Assembly (NCBI GenBank): GCA_942159475.1 | Contig: OW804098.1 | Coordinates: 1,712,383 to 1,776,382 of the forward strand | Origin: Sthenelais limicola | Taxonomy: Eukaryota > Annelida > Polychaeta > Phyllodocida > Sigalionidae | Reading direction: 5' to 3' | DNA: 64,000 nt | In this document: positions 59,501 to 64,000 of the stretch, one piece after another | Layout: each line of letters starts with the position of its first letter | Position numbering within the stretch: the stretch's first letter is position 1 | Translations under genes and position numbers: made by a program | The notes under the pieces: model-generated | The model's database searches: none | The model's input: the letters and a program-made list of their open reading frames with translations, nothing else | What the model was told of the DNA's origin: nothing

Positions 59501-60332
59501 ACCCAAATTTATGACAAAAATCAGGTTTAAAATGCTGTTCAACATAACCAAACAGACTGTTTGAAAGGCAATACCAAATATACTCAGTTATACCTAGTGT
59601 TGATGATTTTTCAGTCCAATTTAGCAGAATTTACAAAATATGTTGATCTGCCAATTGTACATTTTCCAAAAATCTGACCCCTGAATACAATTTTCACTCG
59701 CTTGTAAAATCTGCAATGTGCTTAAAGAGTAGAGAGACAGTGGATACAATTTATTTTCTGTTTACATCTGTTATTATCTAGGATTTTATCATCATTGATT
59801 ATGCTGCGTAATTACTGAATTTGGGTAAAATTGATGGATTAATTTGAATGGGTTGGAAGGGGGTTGGAAGGGACAAAAACAATAGTTTCACTTACCGAGC
59901 TATTTCAGCTCTCTGCTGGTCGTTGTGTGGGGTGTAGTCACCCCCCAGTGCTCCCCCTTCTTCCACTGTGGCTTCATCTCCAGGGGTTCCCTCACTCTCT
60001 ACTGGTGGGTCCATCTCCTGTTGTTCACTATGTGGGGTGTAGTGTCCCCCCTCTGCTCCCCCTTCTTCCACTGTGGCTTCATCTCCAGGGGTTCTCTCAC
60101 TCTCTACTGGTGGGTCCATCTCCTGTTGTTCACTATGTGGGGTGTAGTGTCCACCCTCTGCTCCCCCTTCTTCCACTGTGGCTTCATCTCCAGGGGTTCC
60201 CTCACTCTCTACTGGTGGGTCCATCTCCTGTTGTTCACTATGTGGGGTGTAGTGTCCACCCTCTGCTCCCCCTTCTTCCACTGTGGCTTCATCTCCAGGG
60301 GTTCCCTCACTCTCTACTGGTGGGTCCATCAT
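43400..60332 (-). CDS. NLR-like protein: acidic repeats - J-domain - Death - Death - NACHT - CaaX tail
   Basis: Eleven exons: 60332-59896, 58539-58394, 57840-57796, 57181-57110, 56851-56588, 56121-55858, 54908-54870, 53849-53520, 52290-52152, 51559-50027 and 44519-43400. All ten introns are GT-AG and every phase matches. The exons total 4,389 bases, an exact multiple of three, giving about 1,462 residues. Approximate layout: 35-residue acidic repeats x4 (1-141), J-domain (147-209, HPD at 180-182), Death 1 (234-321), Death 2 (322-409), Pro/Gln linker (423-532), NACHT (579-1089), unrecognised region (1091-1300), Glu/Lys repeats, and basic tail with CMIL. Death folds recruit signalling partners, NACHT is a nucleotide-driven oligomerisation switch, J-domains stimulate Hsp70, and CMIL predicts a prenyl anchor. 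No leucine-rich repeats are seen. The start is the first of two tandem ATGs; an AG just upstream permits an earlier non-coding exon. Confidence 0.82.
44573..44680 (-). repeat. 3' LTR, Ty3/Gypsy
   Basis: On the plus strand runs from TGTAATGATAACTGCAAG to AGTATCGGGACA. Differs from the partner at GTCCGATGG versus GTCTGATGG. Confidence 0.92.
44727..48803 (-). CDS. Gag-Pol polyprotein, Ty3/Gypsy type
   Basis: 1,358 codons in a single frame. Gag: capsid-like region 1-170, then two zinc knuckles (CKKCGTSHVWKQC at 227-239, unusual spacing; CKKCGSRGHFEKLC at 246-259, classic CX2CX4HX4C). Protease: LDTGAGANLL at about 317. Reverse transcriptase about 480-660 with LPYGLCSAPE and VYMDDILVYG (catalytic aspartates at ~621-622). 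RNase H: VSTDSSKDGLGAVLLQ and ETDHKPL. Integrase: H-H-C-C zinc site (HTGHMGIEKQ…CPIC), then D-D-E core signs (VGADLF, VTDNGPQFS, SNGKAERGV). The domain order RT-RNase H-IN is that of Ty3/Gypsy. All catalytic motifs look intact and there is no gag/pol frameshift. Confidence 0.95.
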   Translation of the reverse strand: MDGVKPPAGLDLQTGNIATNWKNFKERLMWYLEGVDVPECKHGRRIALLLHIGGQDAQKIFKSFTYAEAGDAKKFDKVIEKFEEYCLPRKNLTYERHCFLTRTQAQGESFETFLTELRFMASTCEWDAMEDQLICQKVVCGVRDSTVRERLLRKEKLTLDEAVSMCRAAAASQHEVKQMEPGLTQTVNAVTRYDSRPRGAEGATGGAQQSHKSGGRPKGASQREYYCKKCGTSHVWKQCKAWTHVCKKCGSRGHFEKLCYSKVSEINVSQDDEPDEEEVNTIYIGAVDAMPREIRLSKPTKWIHELKIGNDSIPVKLDTGAGANLLNVDDYNDLCNRPKMREIRVKLSDYSGRDIPVRGAVILRVTVFRRTVPVMFIVCKGSSLLGADSCKNLGLVKRMFEESNDVNTVLASVTDDNKCKVGRYNDLDVSKEKQVHDLSGCTIPDTTETLSAIPVVYDLKIRADARPVVYPPRRVPVAIKAGLKEELDRMEKIGVIKKVLEPTEWVNAIVTVKKPNGALRVCLDPKDLNKSIKREHFQLPTREELFSEMKGARIFSKLDASQAFWQVRLSEKSQLMTTFATPFGRYAYRRLPYGLCSAPEIFHRSMVQIFEGCPGVRVYMDDILVYGATLVEHDERLKAVKERIAKSGLAMNWSKCEIAKEKVEFIGEILTKEGVSPSPEKVRAISDMATPTLREDIQRVLGCVNYVGRFIPNLSTMCTNMRKLLSKQVSWMWTKAHDEEWKKIKECLSSHPVLSYFDVGLPTKVSTDSSKDGLGAVLLQLHGEEWKPVAYGARSLTECECRYAQIEKEALGLVYGCQKFHNYVYGLKSVILETDHKPLVPLSEKPMHDMSPRLQRLMLKLQRYDLVFKWLPGKFLHLADTLSRAKVRNIEEVNVDLIEEMEAQVSMIYESVPASERQMERIAEATNNDDMLCMVKTCIMEGWKSGACPAYATFKDELCMIKGVIFKGDRIVVPISMRSEMLKRIHTGHMGIEKQRRLAREVMYWPNLNRDIEEQVLNCPICLKYRPNQQKETYASDGVEWGPWQKVGADLFYWNQKNYLLVIDYCSNYPEIALLKSTLSEEVAEHLKLIFARHGVPEILVTDNGPQFSAQVFNTFSQEYGFSHRTSSPRYPQSNGKAERGVGIIKNIKNILSRAKEGGEDPYMAIMAYRSAPMSQGKSPAELLMGRTIRGVVQIGKRVEKRAEKESQQAREKEVERYDRSAKDLRPLERNDTVRLRQDHWDEKAVVTDKLSERSYKVMTEGGKVFRRNRRQLLKTNENVIRNEREEDEIYVAPSEASNVRSPTKSGELKETQEHVTTGTGESNRVSRPVIQADTETNDNVRRSTRVAIPTRRLIEEC
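48847..48954 (-). repeat. 5' LTR, Ty3/Gypsy
   Basis: Partner of 44573-44680. At 108 bp it is very short for a promoter-bearing LTR. Confidence 0.92.
49185..49211 (-). repeat. (AAGAT)n LINE-type 3' tail
   Basis: Five AAGAT units; the complement reads AATAAAAGACTTCTTATCTT. Parallels 12441-12462 and a weaker case at 40558. Confidence 0.4.
49427..49900. repeat. 144-bp direct duplication with 186-bp spacer
   Basis: 49427-49570 and 49757-49900 differ at one base (TTTGCTGC versus TTTGCGGC). Each ends with an internal doublet AATCTATTACAAAGAATTAC. It lies in the last intron of the NLR-like gene, upstream of the Gypsy insertion in transcript direction. Confidence 0.9.
50027..51559 (-). CDS. NACHT NTPase exon
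   Basis: One 1,533-base exon, residues about 579-1089. Walker A is GPTGSGKTSF (~606-615). Walker B is LIVFIDGVDEVREE, with Asp-Gly-x-Asp-Glu at ~681-685, the extended acidic form that defines NACHT and separates it from plain AAA or AP-ATPase proteins. Sensor-1-like VVFLSTREN follows, then NPLRLLLVLLLVLSP, typical of the helical/winged-helix part. The acceptor ATTATTCTTCCAG and donor AATG|GTGAGT are both consensus. The upstream segment RDSLFPKRERIE leads into the P-loop as in other STAND proteins. ATP-driven oligomerisation is inferred from family knowledge. Confidence 0.88.
52152..52290 (-). CDS. Exon linking Pro/Gln region to NACHT
   Basis: 139 bases, phase 1 in and 2 out, acceptor CTCTTTCAG, donor CCC|GTAAGT. 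Encodes IAEHHCYLADTIMQVPLADL then LSHNFISVHILLNPRDS. No domain is recognised; probably the N-terminal flank of the NTPase module. Confidence 0.75.
53096..53420. repeat. TIR family A copy, left end missing
   Basis: Shares TACCTGTACCAAATTTGAAG, CAGTATATTTAGTTACTTTG and TCAAAAATAAAAATATCAAAC with 3345 and 9604. Ends at the right terminal block (CAATTTTTTGCTTTTTGTGAC). Located in an NLR-like gene intron. Confidence 0.5.
53520..53849 (-). CDS. Pro/Gln/Ser-rich linker exon
   Basis: 330 bases, phase 1-1, acceptor CACTTACAG, donor GATT|GTGAGT. Contains PPVAQPPQTPQSASPQPSPQ, then a basic RVHNTRRVRTARGPP part. Low complexity and probably disordered, separating the Death domains from the NTPase. Confidence 0.7.
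53905..54010 (+). repeat. Dispersed repeat family C, copy 1
   Basis: TTTGCATAGTGGCCATTTTG, TTTTCATGGAATTATGG and TCAGTGTGGACTATTTATCAA are shared with 56140-56265 and, inverted, with 62365-62475. Confidence 0.5.
54245..54573 (-). mobile_element. GA-rich relative of the 20242 element
   Basis: On the minus strand starts ACTAGCAAAGTACCCGTGC like the head of 20242-21022, followed by a pyrimidine-rich tract with ~200-bp internal repetition. Apparent open frames on both strands are low complexity. Confidence 0.4.
54870..54908 (-). CDS. 39-base micro-exon
   Basis: Acceptor TTTTCACAG and donor GCAG|GTAAAG, phase 1-1, encoding GCVPTGLHSETA between Death 2 and the linker. Its length is a multiple of three, so skipping would keep the frame. 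Confidence 0.6.
55858..56121 (-). CDS. Death domain 2 exon
   Basis: 264 bases, phase 1-1. Contains the Death-fold signature GKEWKDLAIEIGV, with the conserved Trp of helix 2, then basic helices (ATILRQLKKTRGKKAGRDLL) and a final DVIKHL. A single phase-symmetric exon for a Death domain fits modular shuffling. Confidence 0.75.
56140..56265 (+). repeat. Dispersed repeat family C, copy 2
   Basis: GCCATCTTGAATCTTCATTTG, GAAATTATGGGAGTTGTATG and GTTCAGCATGGAATATTTG match the other copies. It lies immediately upstream (transcript sense) of Death-2 exon 55858-56121. Confidence 0.5.
56330..56555 (+). repeat. 15-bp array of AAAGGTCA motifs
   Basis: About fourteen units of AAAGGTCAAGGTATC with one- to two-base variants, in the intron between the two Death exons. 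AGGTCA is the core half-site of many nuclear receptors, here in direct repetition every 15 bases. The array reads as Thr/Leu/Phe repeat on the minus strand, which is spurious. Confidence 0.85.
56588..56851 (-). CDS. Death domain 1 exon
   Basis: Also exactly 264 bases and phase 1-1. Pattern: VARLIGDDGLYLGATLGM, LPLIMLLEWDRKV (helix 5 Leu-x-x-Trp) and RDVLAAGLEQIEQQALADVV (helix 6). The helix-2 Trp is replaced (GLYLGATLG), so it is more diverged than its neighbour. Equal length and phase suggest the two exons arose by tandem duplication. Confidence 0.68.
57110..57181 (-). CDS. 72-base linker exon
   Basis: Acceptor TCTTTTTAG, donor AAAG|GTAATA, phase 1-1. Encodes NLSGDVDAQKVFEENCEGGD, acidic, between the J-domain and Death 1. 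Confidence 0.65.
57655..58180 (+). mobile_element. Two copies of a short retroelement 3' end
   Basis: 57655-57780 (AACGGCTGGAAGACCTGGAT, TATCCAGACGCC, AATAAAGTATCTTTGAATTC) and 58055-58180 (AACAGCCGGAAGAACTGGAT, TATCCAGAGGCC, ATTCAATTCAA tail) are homologous and flank J-domain exon 57796-57840. SINE-like or LINE 3' tails; family not named. Confidence 0.45.
57796..57840 (-). CDS. 45-base exon completing the J-domain
   Basis: Acceptor ACTTTCAG, donor CCAG|GTACGT, phase 1-1. Joined to the previous exon it makes EAFKAAAKAFTTLTSA, which matches helix IV of DNAJB12/B14/C14-type J-domains (pattern EAFKxIxxAYxVLS). Confidence 0.7.
58394..58539 (-). CDS. J-domain exon
   Basis: 146 bases, phase 2-1. 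Encodes DDYTVLDLP (helix I), EEQVRRQYRVLALLVHPDKN (helix II then the invariant His-Pro-Asp at 180-182) and KHPGAGEAFK (helix III start). The spacing HPDKN…PGAxEAF is that of DnaJ-subfamily B12/B14/C14 J-domains. Its acceptor ATACAACAG lies within the first unit of a 94-bp tandem array. Confidence 0.85.
58503..58870. repeat. 94-bp tandem array containing the J-domain exon acceptor
   Basis: Units start (GTCAAGCAC) at 58503, 58597, 58691 and 58785. The first unit includes the first ~37 coding bases of exon 58394-58539 and its intron acceptor. Units 2-4 repeat the acceptor ATACAACAG and the codons for ILSATDDYTVL or close variants, then run into intron sequence with a stop and no nearby donor. 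Confidence 0.9.
59450..59679. mobile_element. TIR family B MITE, copy in an NLR-like gene intron
   Basis: Starts GGTCAGATCTTCAGAAAATG and ends CATTTTCCAAAAATCTGACC. Internal CATAACCAAACAGACTG and TTTAGCAGAATTTAC match the 35474 copy. No exact target duplication was seen. Confidence 0.7.
59896..60332 (-). CDS. N-terminal exon with 35-residue acidic repeats
   Basis: Four 105-bp units, each beginning MDPPVESEGTPGDEATVEEG and ending HYTPHSEQQE, start at 60329, 60224, 60119 and 60014. The first three are nearly identical; the fourth is diverged and leads into AEIAR and a GTAAGT donor in phase 2. Start chosen at ATGATGG (60332). An upstream ACAG six bases before the ATG suggests a spliced 5' UTR. 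The repeats are acidic, Pro/Thr-rich and probably disordered. Confidence 0.72.
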
Positions 60333-60364
60333 GTGTACTGTTAGAGTCAATAGTAAATATGAAT

Positions 60365-60985
60365 TCTATCTATTCCTTCATGGCTTTTCTCTCCTGTCTC
60401 TACACTTGTCTCTTTTTTCCCTGTCTCTTCTGTCTGTCACCTCATTCCTCTACTTTCCATTCTATTACTTGCATATACCTCCTCTTTTTTTGGTCCTCTA
60501 TGTAGTCTCTGTCTCCTCTCTGCCTTTCACTCCTCTCCTTCTCCCCTCTCCTCTCTCGTCTCTCTGCCTCCCACCTCTCTCTTTCTGTCCCTCTTCTGTC
60601 TGTCTCTCCTCTCTTCCCCTCTCCCTCTTGCTTTCCCTCCTCTCGCTCTCCCTCCTTTGTCTCTCCTCTCTCTGTCCCCCCTCTCTCTCCCTGTCTCTCC
60701 CCGTCTCTCCTCTCTCTCCCCGTCTCGCCTTTCTCTTCCTCTCTCTCCTCTCTCTCCCTGTCTCTCTCCTCTCTCCCTGTCTCTCCCCGTCTCTCCCTGT
60801 CTCTCCTCTCTCTTTCCCCGTCTCTCCCTGTCTCTCCCCGTCTCTCCTCTCTCTCCCTGTCTCTCCTTGTCTCTCCTCTCTCTTTCCCTGTCTCCCCCTG
60901 TCTCTCCCCGTCTCTCCTCTCTCTCCTTTTCTCTCCTTTTCTCTCCCTGTTTCTTCTCTCTCTCCTCTCTCTCCTCTCTCATGTA
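60365..60985. repeat. CT-rich low-complexity tract
   Basis: Mixed CTCTCTCC, CCTGTCTCTC and CCCGTCTCTC units. It gives long spurious open frames (Ser/Leu-rich on plus, Arg/Glu-rich on minus). It lies just upstream of the start of the NLR-like gene. Confidence 0.9.
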
Positions 60986-61239
60986 CTCTAAATGTGAAGA
61001 GCTGGGGACCATTTCCTCTTCACACATCTTCACACAAGCACGCTGAGAGAAGAGGGCAAGTAAACATTGTATTACCACCCTTGTTGAACGCTGCTTGAAG
61101 CCTGGTATTTGCTCAACATTTATAGACTCTCACTATTTCTTTTTGCTGTATTCATGAGAATATAAATGAGTCAGTATTTGTATCTTCCCTAATATTTGTC
61201 TGTCCCTAGGAATGTCAGGATACTAGCAGTCAGGTTTTA

Positions 61240-62190
61240 TGACAATAGGGGAATTGTATGTGCCACTGTGCATTTATACCTATAGGGGGATTGTATGTGC
61301 CACTGTGTATTTATCCCTATAGGGGGATTGTATGTGCCACTGTGTATTTATGCCAATAGGGAATTGTATGTGCCACTGTGTATTTATGCCAATAGGGGAA
61401 TTGTATGTGCCACTGTGTATTTATGCCAATAGGGGAATTGTATGTGCCACTGTGTATTTATGCCAATAGGGGAATTGTATGAGCCACTGTGTATTTTTGC
61501 CAATAGGGGAATTGTGTGTGCCACTGTGTATTTATGCCTATAGGGGAATTGTATGTCACTGTGTATTTATGCCAATAGGGGAATTGTATGTGCCACTGTG
61601 TATTTATACCTATAGGGGAATTGTATGTCACTGTGTATTTATGCCAATAGGGGGATTGTATGTGCCGCTGTGTATTTATGCCAATAGGGGGATTGTATGT
61701 GCCACTGTGTATTTATGCCAATAGGGGAATTGTATGTGCCACTGTGTATTTATGCCAATAGGGGAATTGTATGTGCCACTGTGTATTTATGCCAATAGGG
61801 GAATTGTATGAGCCACTGTGTATTTATGCCAATAGGGGGATTGTATGTGCCGCTGTGTATTTATGCCAATAGGGGGATTGTATGTGCCACTGTGTATTTA
61901 TGCCAATAGGGGAATTGTATGTGCCACTGTGTATTTATGCCAATAGGGGAATTGTATGTGCCACTGTGTATTTATGCCAATAGGGGAATTGTATGTGCCA
62001 CTGTGTATTTATGCCAATAGGGGAATTGTATGAGCCACTGTGTATTTATGCCAATAGGGGGATTGTATGAGCCACTGTGTATTTATGCCAATAGGGGAAT
62101 TACATGTGCCACTGTGTATTTATGACATTAGGGGAATTGTATGTGCCACTGTGTATTTATGCCAATAGGGGAATTGTATGTGCCACTGTG
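61240..62190. repeat. 37-bp minisatellite, about 25 units
   Basis: Unit: GGGGAATTGTATGTGCCACT then GTGTATTTATGCCAATA. Variants GGGGGATTG, GAGCCACTG and CCTATAGG recur in blocks. Two long runs of units (about 61400-61520 and 61720-61820) repeat the same variant order, indicating higher-order duplication. Confidence 0.95.
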
Positions 62191-62364
62191 CATGTCTCTT
62201 ACAGTACATGCTGGGATAGATTCAGTTCAGGTTTGACATTCAAATATTTGGCAACATTCTTATTGAAAATTGCTAGAATATTTTCACCAATATCATAGAA
62301 ATGAAGGACATCTGTTATGGAAATGTTATGGGATGCATTATTGTATCAGTAAGACATGGATATT

Positions 62365-62475
62365 GACATTGGAGCACCGATAAATATCCCATGCTGAACA
62401 TATTTCCTAAATATATTACACTTTAAGTCCCATAATTCCATGCAAATCAAGATTCAAGACGGTGGACATATATAT
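62365..62475 (-). repeat. Dispersed repeat family C, inverted copy
   Basis: Complementary to the 53905 and 56140 copies (ATCCCATGCTGAACATATTT, CCCATAATTCCATGCAAATC, TTCAAGACGGTGG). Confidence 0.5.
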
Positions 62476-62483
62476 ATATGCCC

Positions 62484-62550
62484 TCAGGGTCAATGCTTGC
62501 CTAGTTTCCATTAAACAAATTAATGGATTCTAGGCAAACATTGACCCTGA
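62484..62550. repeat. Near-perfect fold-back, ~30-bp arms
   Basis: TCAGGGTCAATGCTTGCCTA … TTCCATTAA is mirrored by TTAATGGA … TAGGCAAACATTGACCCTGA around a 5-base loop. Only a few arm positions mispair. It sits directly against the right 72-bp inverted repeat. Confidence 0.8.
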
Positions 62551-62622
62551 ATACTGACTCATTTATATTCTCATGAATAGAGCAAAAAGAAATAGCAAGA
62601 GTCTATAAATGTTGAGCAAATA

Positions 62623-63012
62623 TGGGGCATATTCTTTATCAACAACTTCTCTTGTATCTGTCTCTTGTATATTCAGCGACGTCAATATGGCTGACTTGAC
62701 GTCAATATCAGCTCTCTAGTCATATCGGCTCTGAGCAAGGGCTAAGATGCCAGCAAATATGATAAATTAGTCATATCGAATTGTCAACATACATGGATTG
62801 TTAAAATCAAGAGCACGGACAAATGAAACTCACAAACTGTAAGCTATCCACGCTTTAAAATTTGAACTGGTCATATTCTCTGTCGGGGACGGCTGACTTC
62901 GAAGGGGCGTCGCCCTTCACCTAATATCGCCCACATCGCAAAACTTTTATCGACATTATTTGCTGTGAATTTGTATCTGAAAGAACTGCTATTGTATCGG
63001 AACCTGCATAAT
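62623..63012. other. Non-coding leader of the open frame at 63013
   Basis: No gene or repeat recognised. An in-frame TAA at 62989 closes the frame upstream of the ATG. If the frame is a retroelement, this would be its 5' UTR. Confidence 0.35.
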
Positions 63013-64000
63013 ATGTCACAAAATACAATAATGTCTGGTATGTTCAATGGACTGTTCGGTACTAGTGTAGAGCTAGAAGATACTATGGTAACCTCTACGC
63101 CAGTGGTGGGCCACGGTCACGAGCCCCCACTCCCCAACACTAGCGTCAGTGAACAACTTAACGACGACATTAACCTTGATACTACATTTAATGGAAAAGA
63201 TGCGCTAATTACACAAGAGGATGATAAAATTGCCCTACCTTCTTCCCTAGTCGAGGCAAATCACTCGGTGGATGCTGAATCATTTGTATCGCTATTGCAT
63301 GTTTCGTTAGCTGACGATGACACACGGCCATTGGCACACTCTGACCCGCTGTCACACTCAGCTAGCGTGCGATCAAGTCATAATCACACTAGTACTCCAT
63401 CACATCCTGTGTACGTGGATAACAGTAATATTCTTGAGGCCTCAGACATCAAATTTGATAAATTCAATGATAGAATCCAAGATGAGTCTCTAAACGATGG
63501 CTGTCACAACTGCGGTGGTCTCCTCGAGGCCCTGACCCAGAAACTGACGCCATTGATTACTACTGCTGTCAGTACGGGCATCGCCGACTCCAACCATATA
63601 ATCGAATCCTCGCTGGCTGGAGTAAACACTAGACTTGACAATCTCCAATCTGAAGTAAAGCTCATGTCTAAGTCACTTTCTAGTCGATTATTGGTCCTGG
63701 AAAAAGCTATCACGCAAGCTGACACCACCATACGAGACCAATTGTCAGCTGACACACTACGTGTAGAGCTTAAATCATTAGAAACTGATAATTCTCTCCA
63801 AACTGAGAAAGTCGTGACAGCAATAAATAAGATGAAGGAGTCCAATAACACAAAACTCACAGCTATTCAGAATGATATCTCCAGGGGTGGTGACTTCCCC
63901 CATCTTCCTAATAATAACAGGCGTGGTCAGGGCTCTCGACAGCGCGAAGGGGCAGCTTGGAAGAACGGCCAACCGCGACCACTGAAGCAGGGGCCGCCAA
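63013..64000 (+). CDS. 329-codon open frame cut by the window edge; ORF1/Gag-like
   Basis: ATG at 63013 (AATATGTCAC) opens a frame with no stop to base 64000. Residues 1-150 are Ser/Thr/His/Asp-rich and look disordered. A Cys pair (CHNCGG) occurs near 164-169. Residues about 175-285 are a predicted coiled coil (NTRLDNLQSEVKLMSKSLSS, LLVLEKAI, VVTAINKMKESN). The tail is basic and Gly/Arg-rich (NNNRRGQGSRQREG), suited to nucleic-acid binding. Coiled coil then basic tail is common in LINE ORF1 and some Gag proteins, which is my tentative reading. The region is less AT-rich than its surroundings. A host gene is not excluded. Confidence 0.6.
   Translation, partial: MSQNTIMSGMFNGLFGTSVELEDTMVTSTPVVGHGHEPPLPNTSVSEQLNDDINLDTTFNGKDALITQEDDKIALPSSLVEANHSVDAESFVSLLHVSLADDDTRPLAHSDPLSHSASVRSSHNHTSTPSHPVYVDNSNILEASDIKFDKFNDRIQDESLNDGCHNCGGLLEALTQKLTPLITTAVSTGIADSNHIIESSLAGVNTRLDNLQSEVKLMSKSLSSRLLVLEKAITQADTTIRDQLSADTLRVELKSLETDNSLQTEKVVTAINKMKESNNTKLTAIQNDISRGGDFPHLPNNNRRGQGSRQREGAAWKNGQPRPLKQGPP

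Larger units (their letters stand above)
61107..62622. mobile_element. Minisatellite-bearing element with 72-bp inverted repeats
   Basis: 61107-61178 and 62551-62622 are inverted copies of each other with about three mismatches (ATTTGCTCAACATTTATAGA … AATATAAATGAGTCAGTATT). Between them lie a 37-bp minisatellite, a family-C copy and a fold-back. No ORF for a transposase. A clear target duplication was not found. Confidence 0.6.

Noticed and set aside
59864..60505. 213-codon plus-strand frame with WLHLQGFPHSLLVGP-type repeats
   Set aside because: Shadow of the 105-bp coding minisatellite on the opposite strand; the minus frame has the consistent splice donor.
60527..61078. 183-codon Arg/Glu-rich minus frame and 271-codon Ser/Leu-rich plus frame (60283-61098)
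   Set aside because: Produced by the CT-rich low-complexity tract, with no splice link to the neighbouring gene.
1..64000. tRNA or rRNA genes, riboswitches, bacterial-type operons
   Set aside because: No cloverleaf, rRNA signature or operon structure was noticed by eye; a tRNAscan/Rfam run would be decisive.

Overview
This is a eukaryotic, AT-rich, repeat-dense window from an animal genome. The protein domains (C-type lectin-like, Death, NACHT, J-domain, TRP channel) together with short exons in long GT-AG introns point to an invertebrate metazoan. The species cannot be fixed from the sequence. All three recognisable host genes lie on the minus strand.

Left part (1-12.5 kb): five exons (3766-7384) with matching splice phases encode one complete and one partial C-type lectin-like domain. 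The gene probably continues past both ends of the model. Around it lie LINE 3' fragments, a terminal-inverted-repeat family and a decayed copy of one exon near 10.95 kb. 12.5-19.4 kb is a LINE cluster: a 5'-truncated LINE (about 13050-15827) is inserted into the endonuclease region of an older LINE (about 12557-13049 plus 15828-18789), followed by the 3' piece of a third LINE on the other strand.

19.4-36 kb is mostly repeats. It holds a 4,968-bp LTR element (26629-31596) whose 501-bp LTRs are almost identical but whose interior has no recognisable gag or pol, and a possible first coding exon at 24191. A 293-bp block (23903-24195) occurs again at 36100-36392 as the 3' end of an intronless TRP-type channel gene (36340-38139, minus). 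38-43 kb is minisatellite and sequence without recognised genes.

Right part (43.4-60.3 kb, minus): the main find. Eleven exons join with compatible phases and consensus splice sites into one open frame of about 1,462 codons. The order is four 35-residue acidic repeats, a J-domain with HPD, two Death-type domains, a Pro/Gln linker, a NACHT-type NTPase, an unrecognised domain, a Glu/Lys repeat, and a basic tail ending in the CaaX-like CMIL. I know of no NLR/STAND protein with this order. Its last intron carries a young Ty3/Gypsy element with an intact gag-pol frame and 108-bp LTRs. Its introns also carry several MITEs and tandem repeats, including a 94-bp array that multiplies the splice acceptor of the J-domain exon.

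60.4-64 kb: a CT-rich tract, a 37-bp minisatellite flanked by 72-bp inverted repeats, and a 329-codon open frame running off the right edge that resembles a retroelement ORF1/Gag.

All exon boundaries were read by eye from splice consensus and phase. There is no transcript evidence. Copy numbers and identities of repeats are approximate unless a mismatch count is given.
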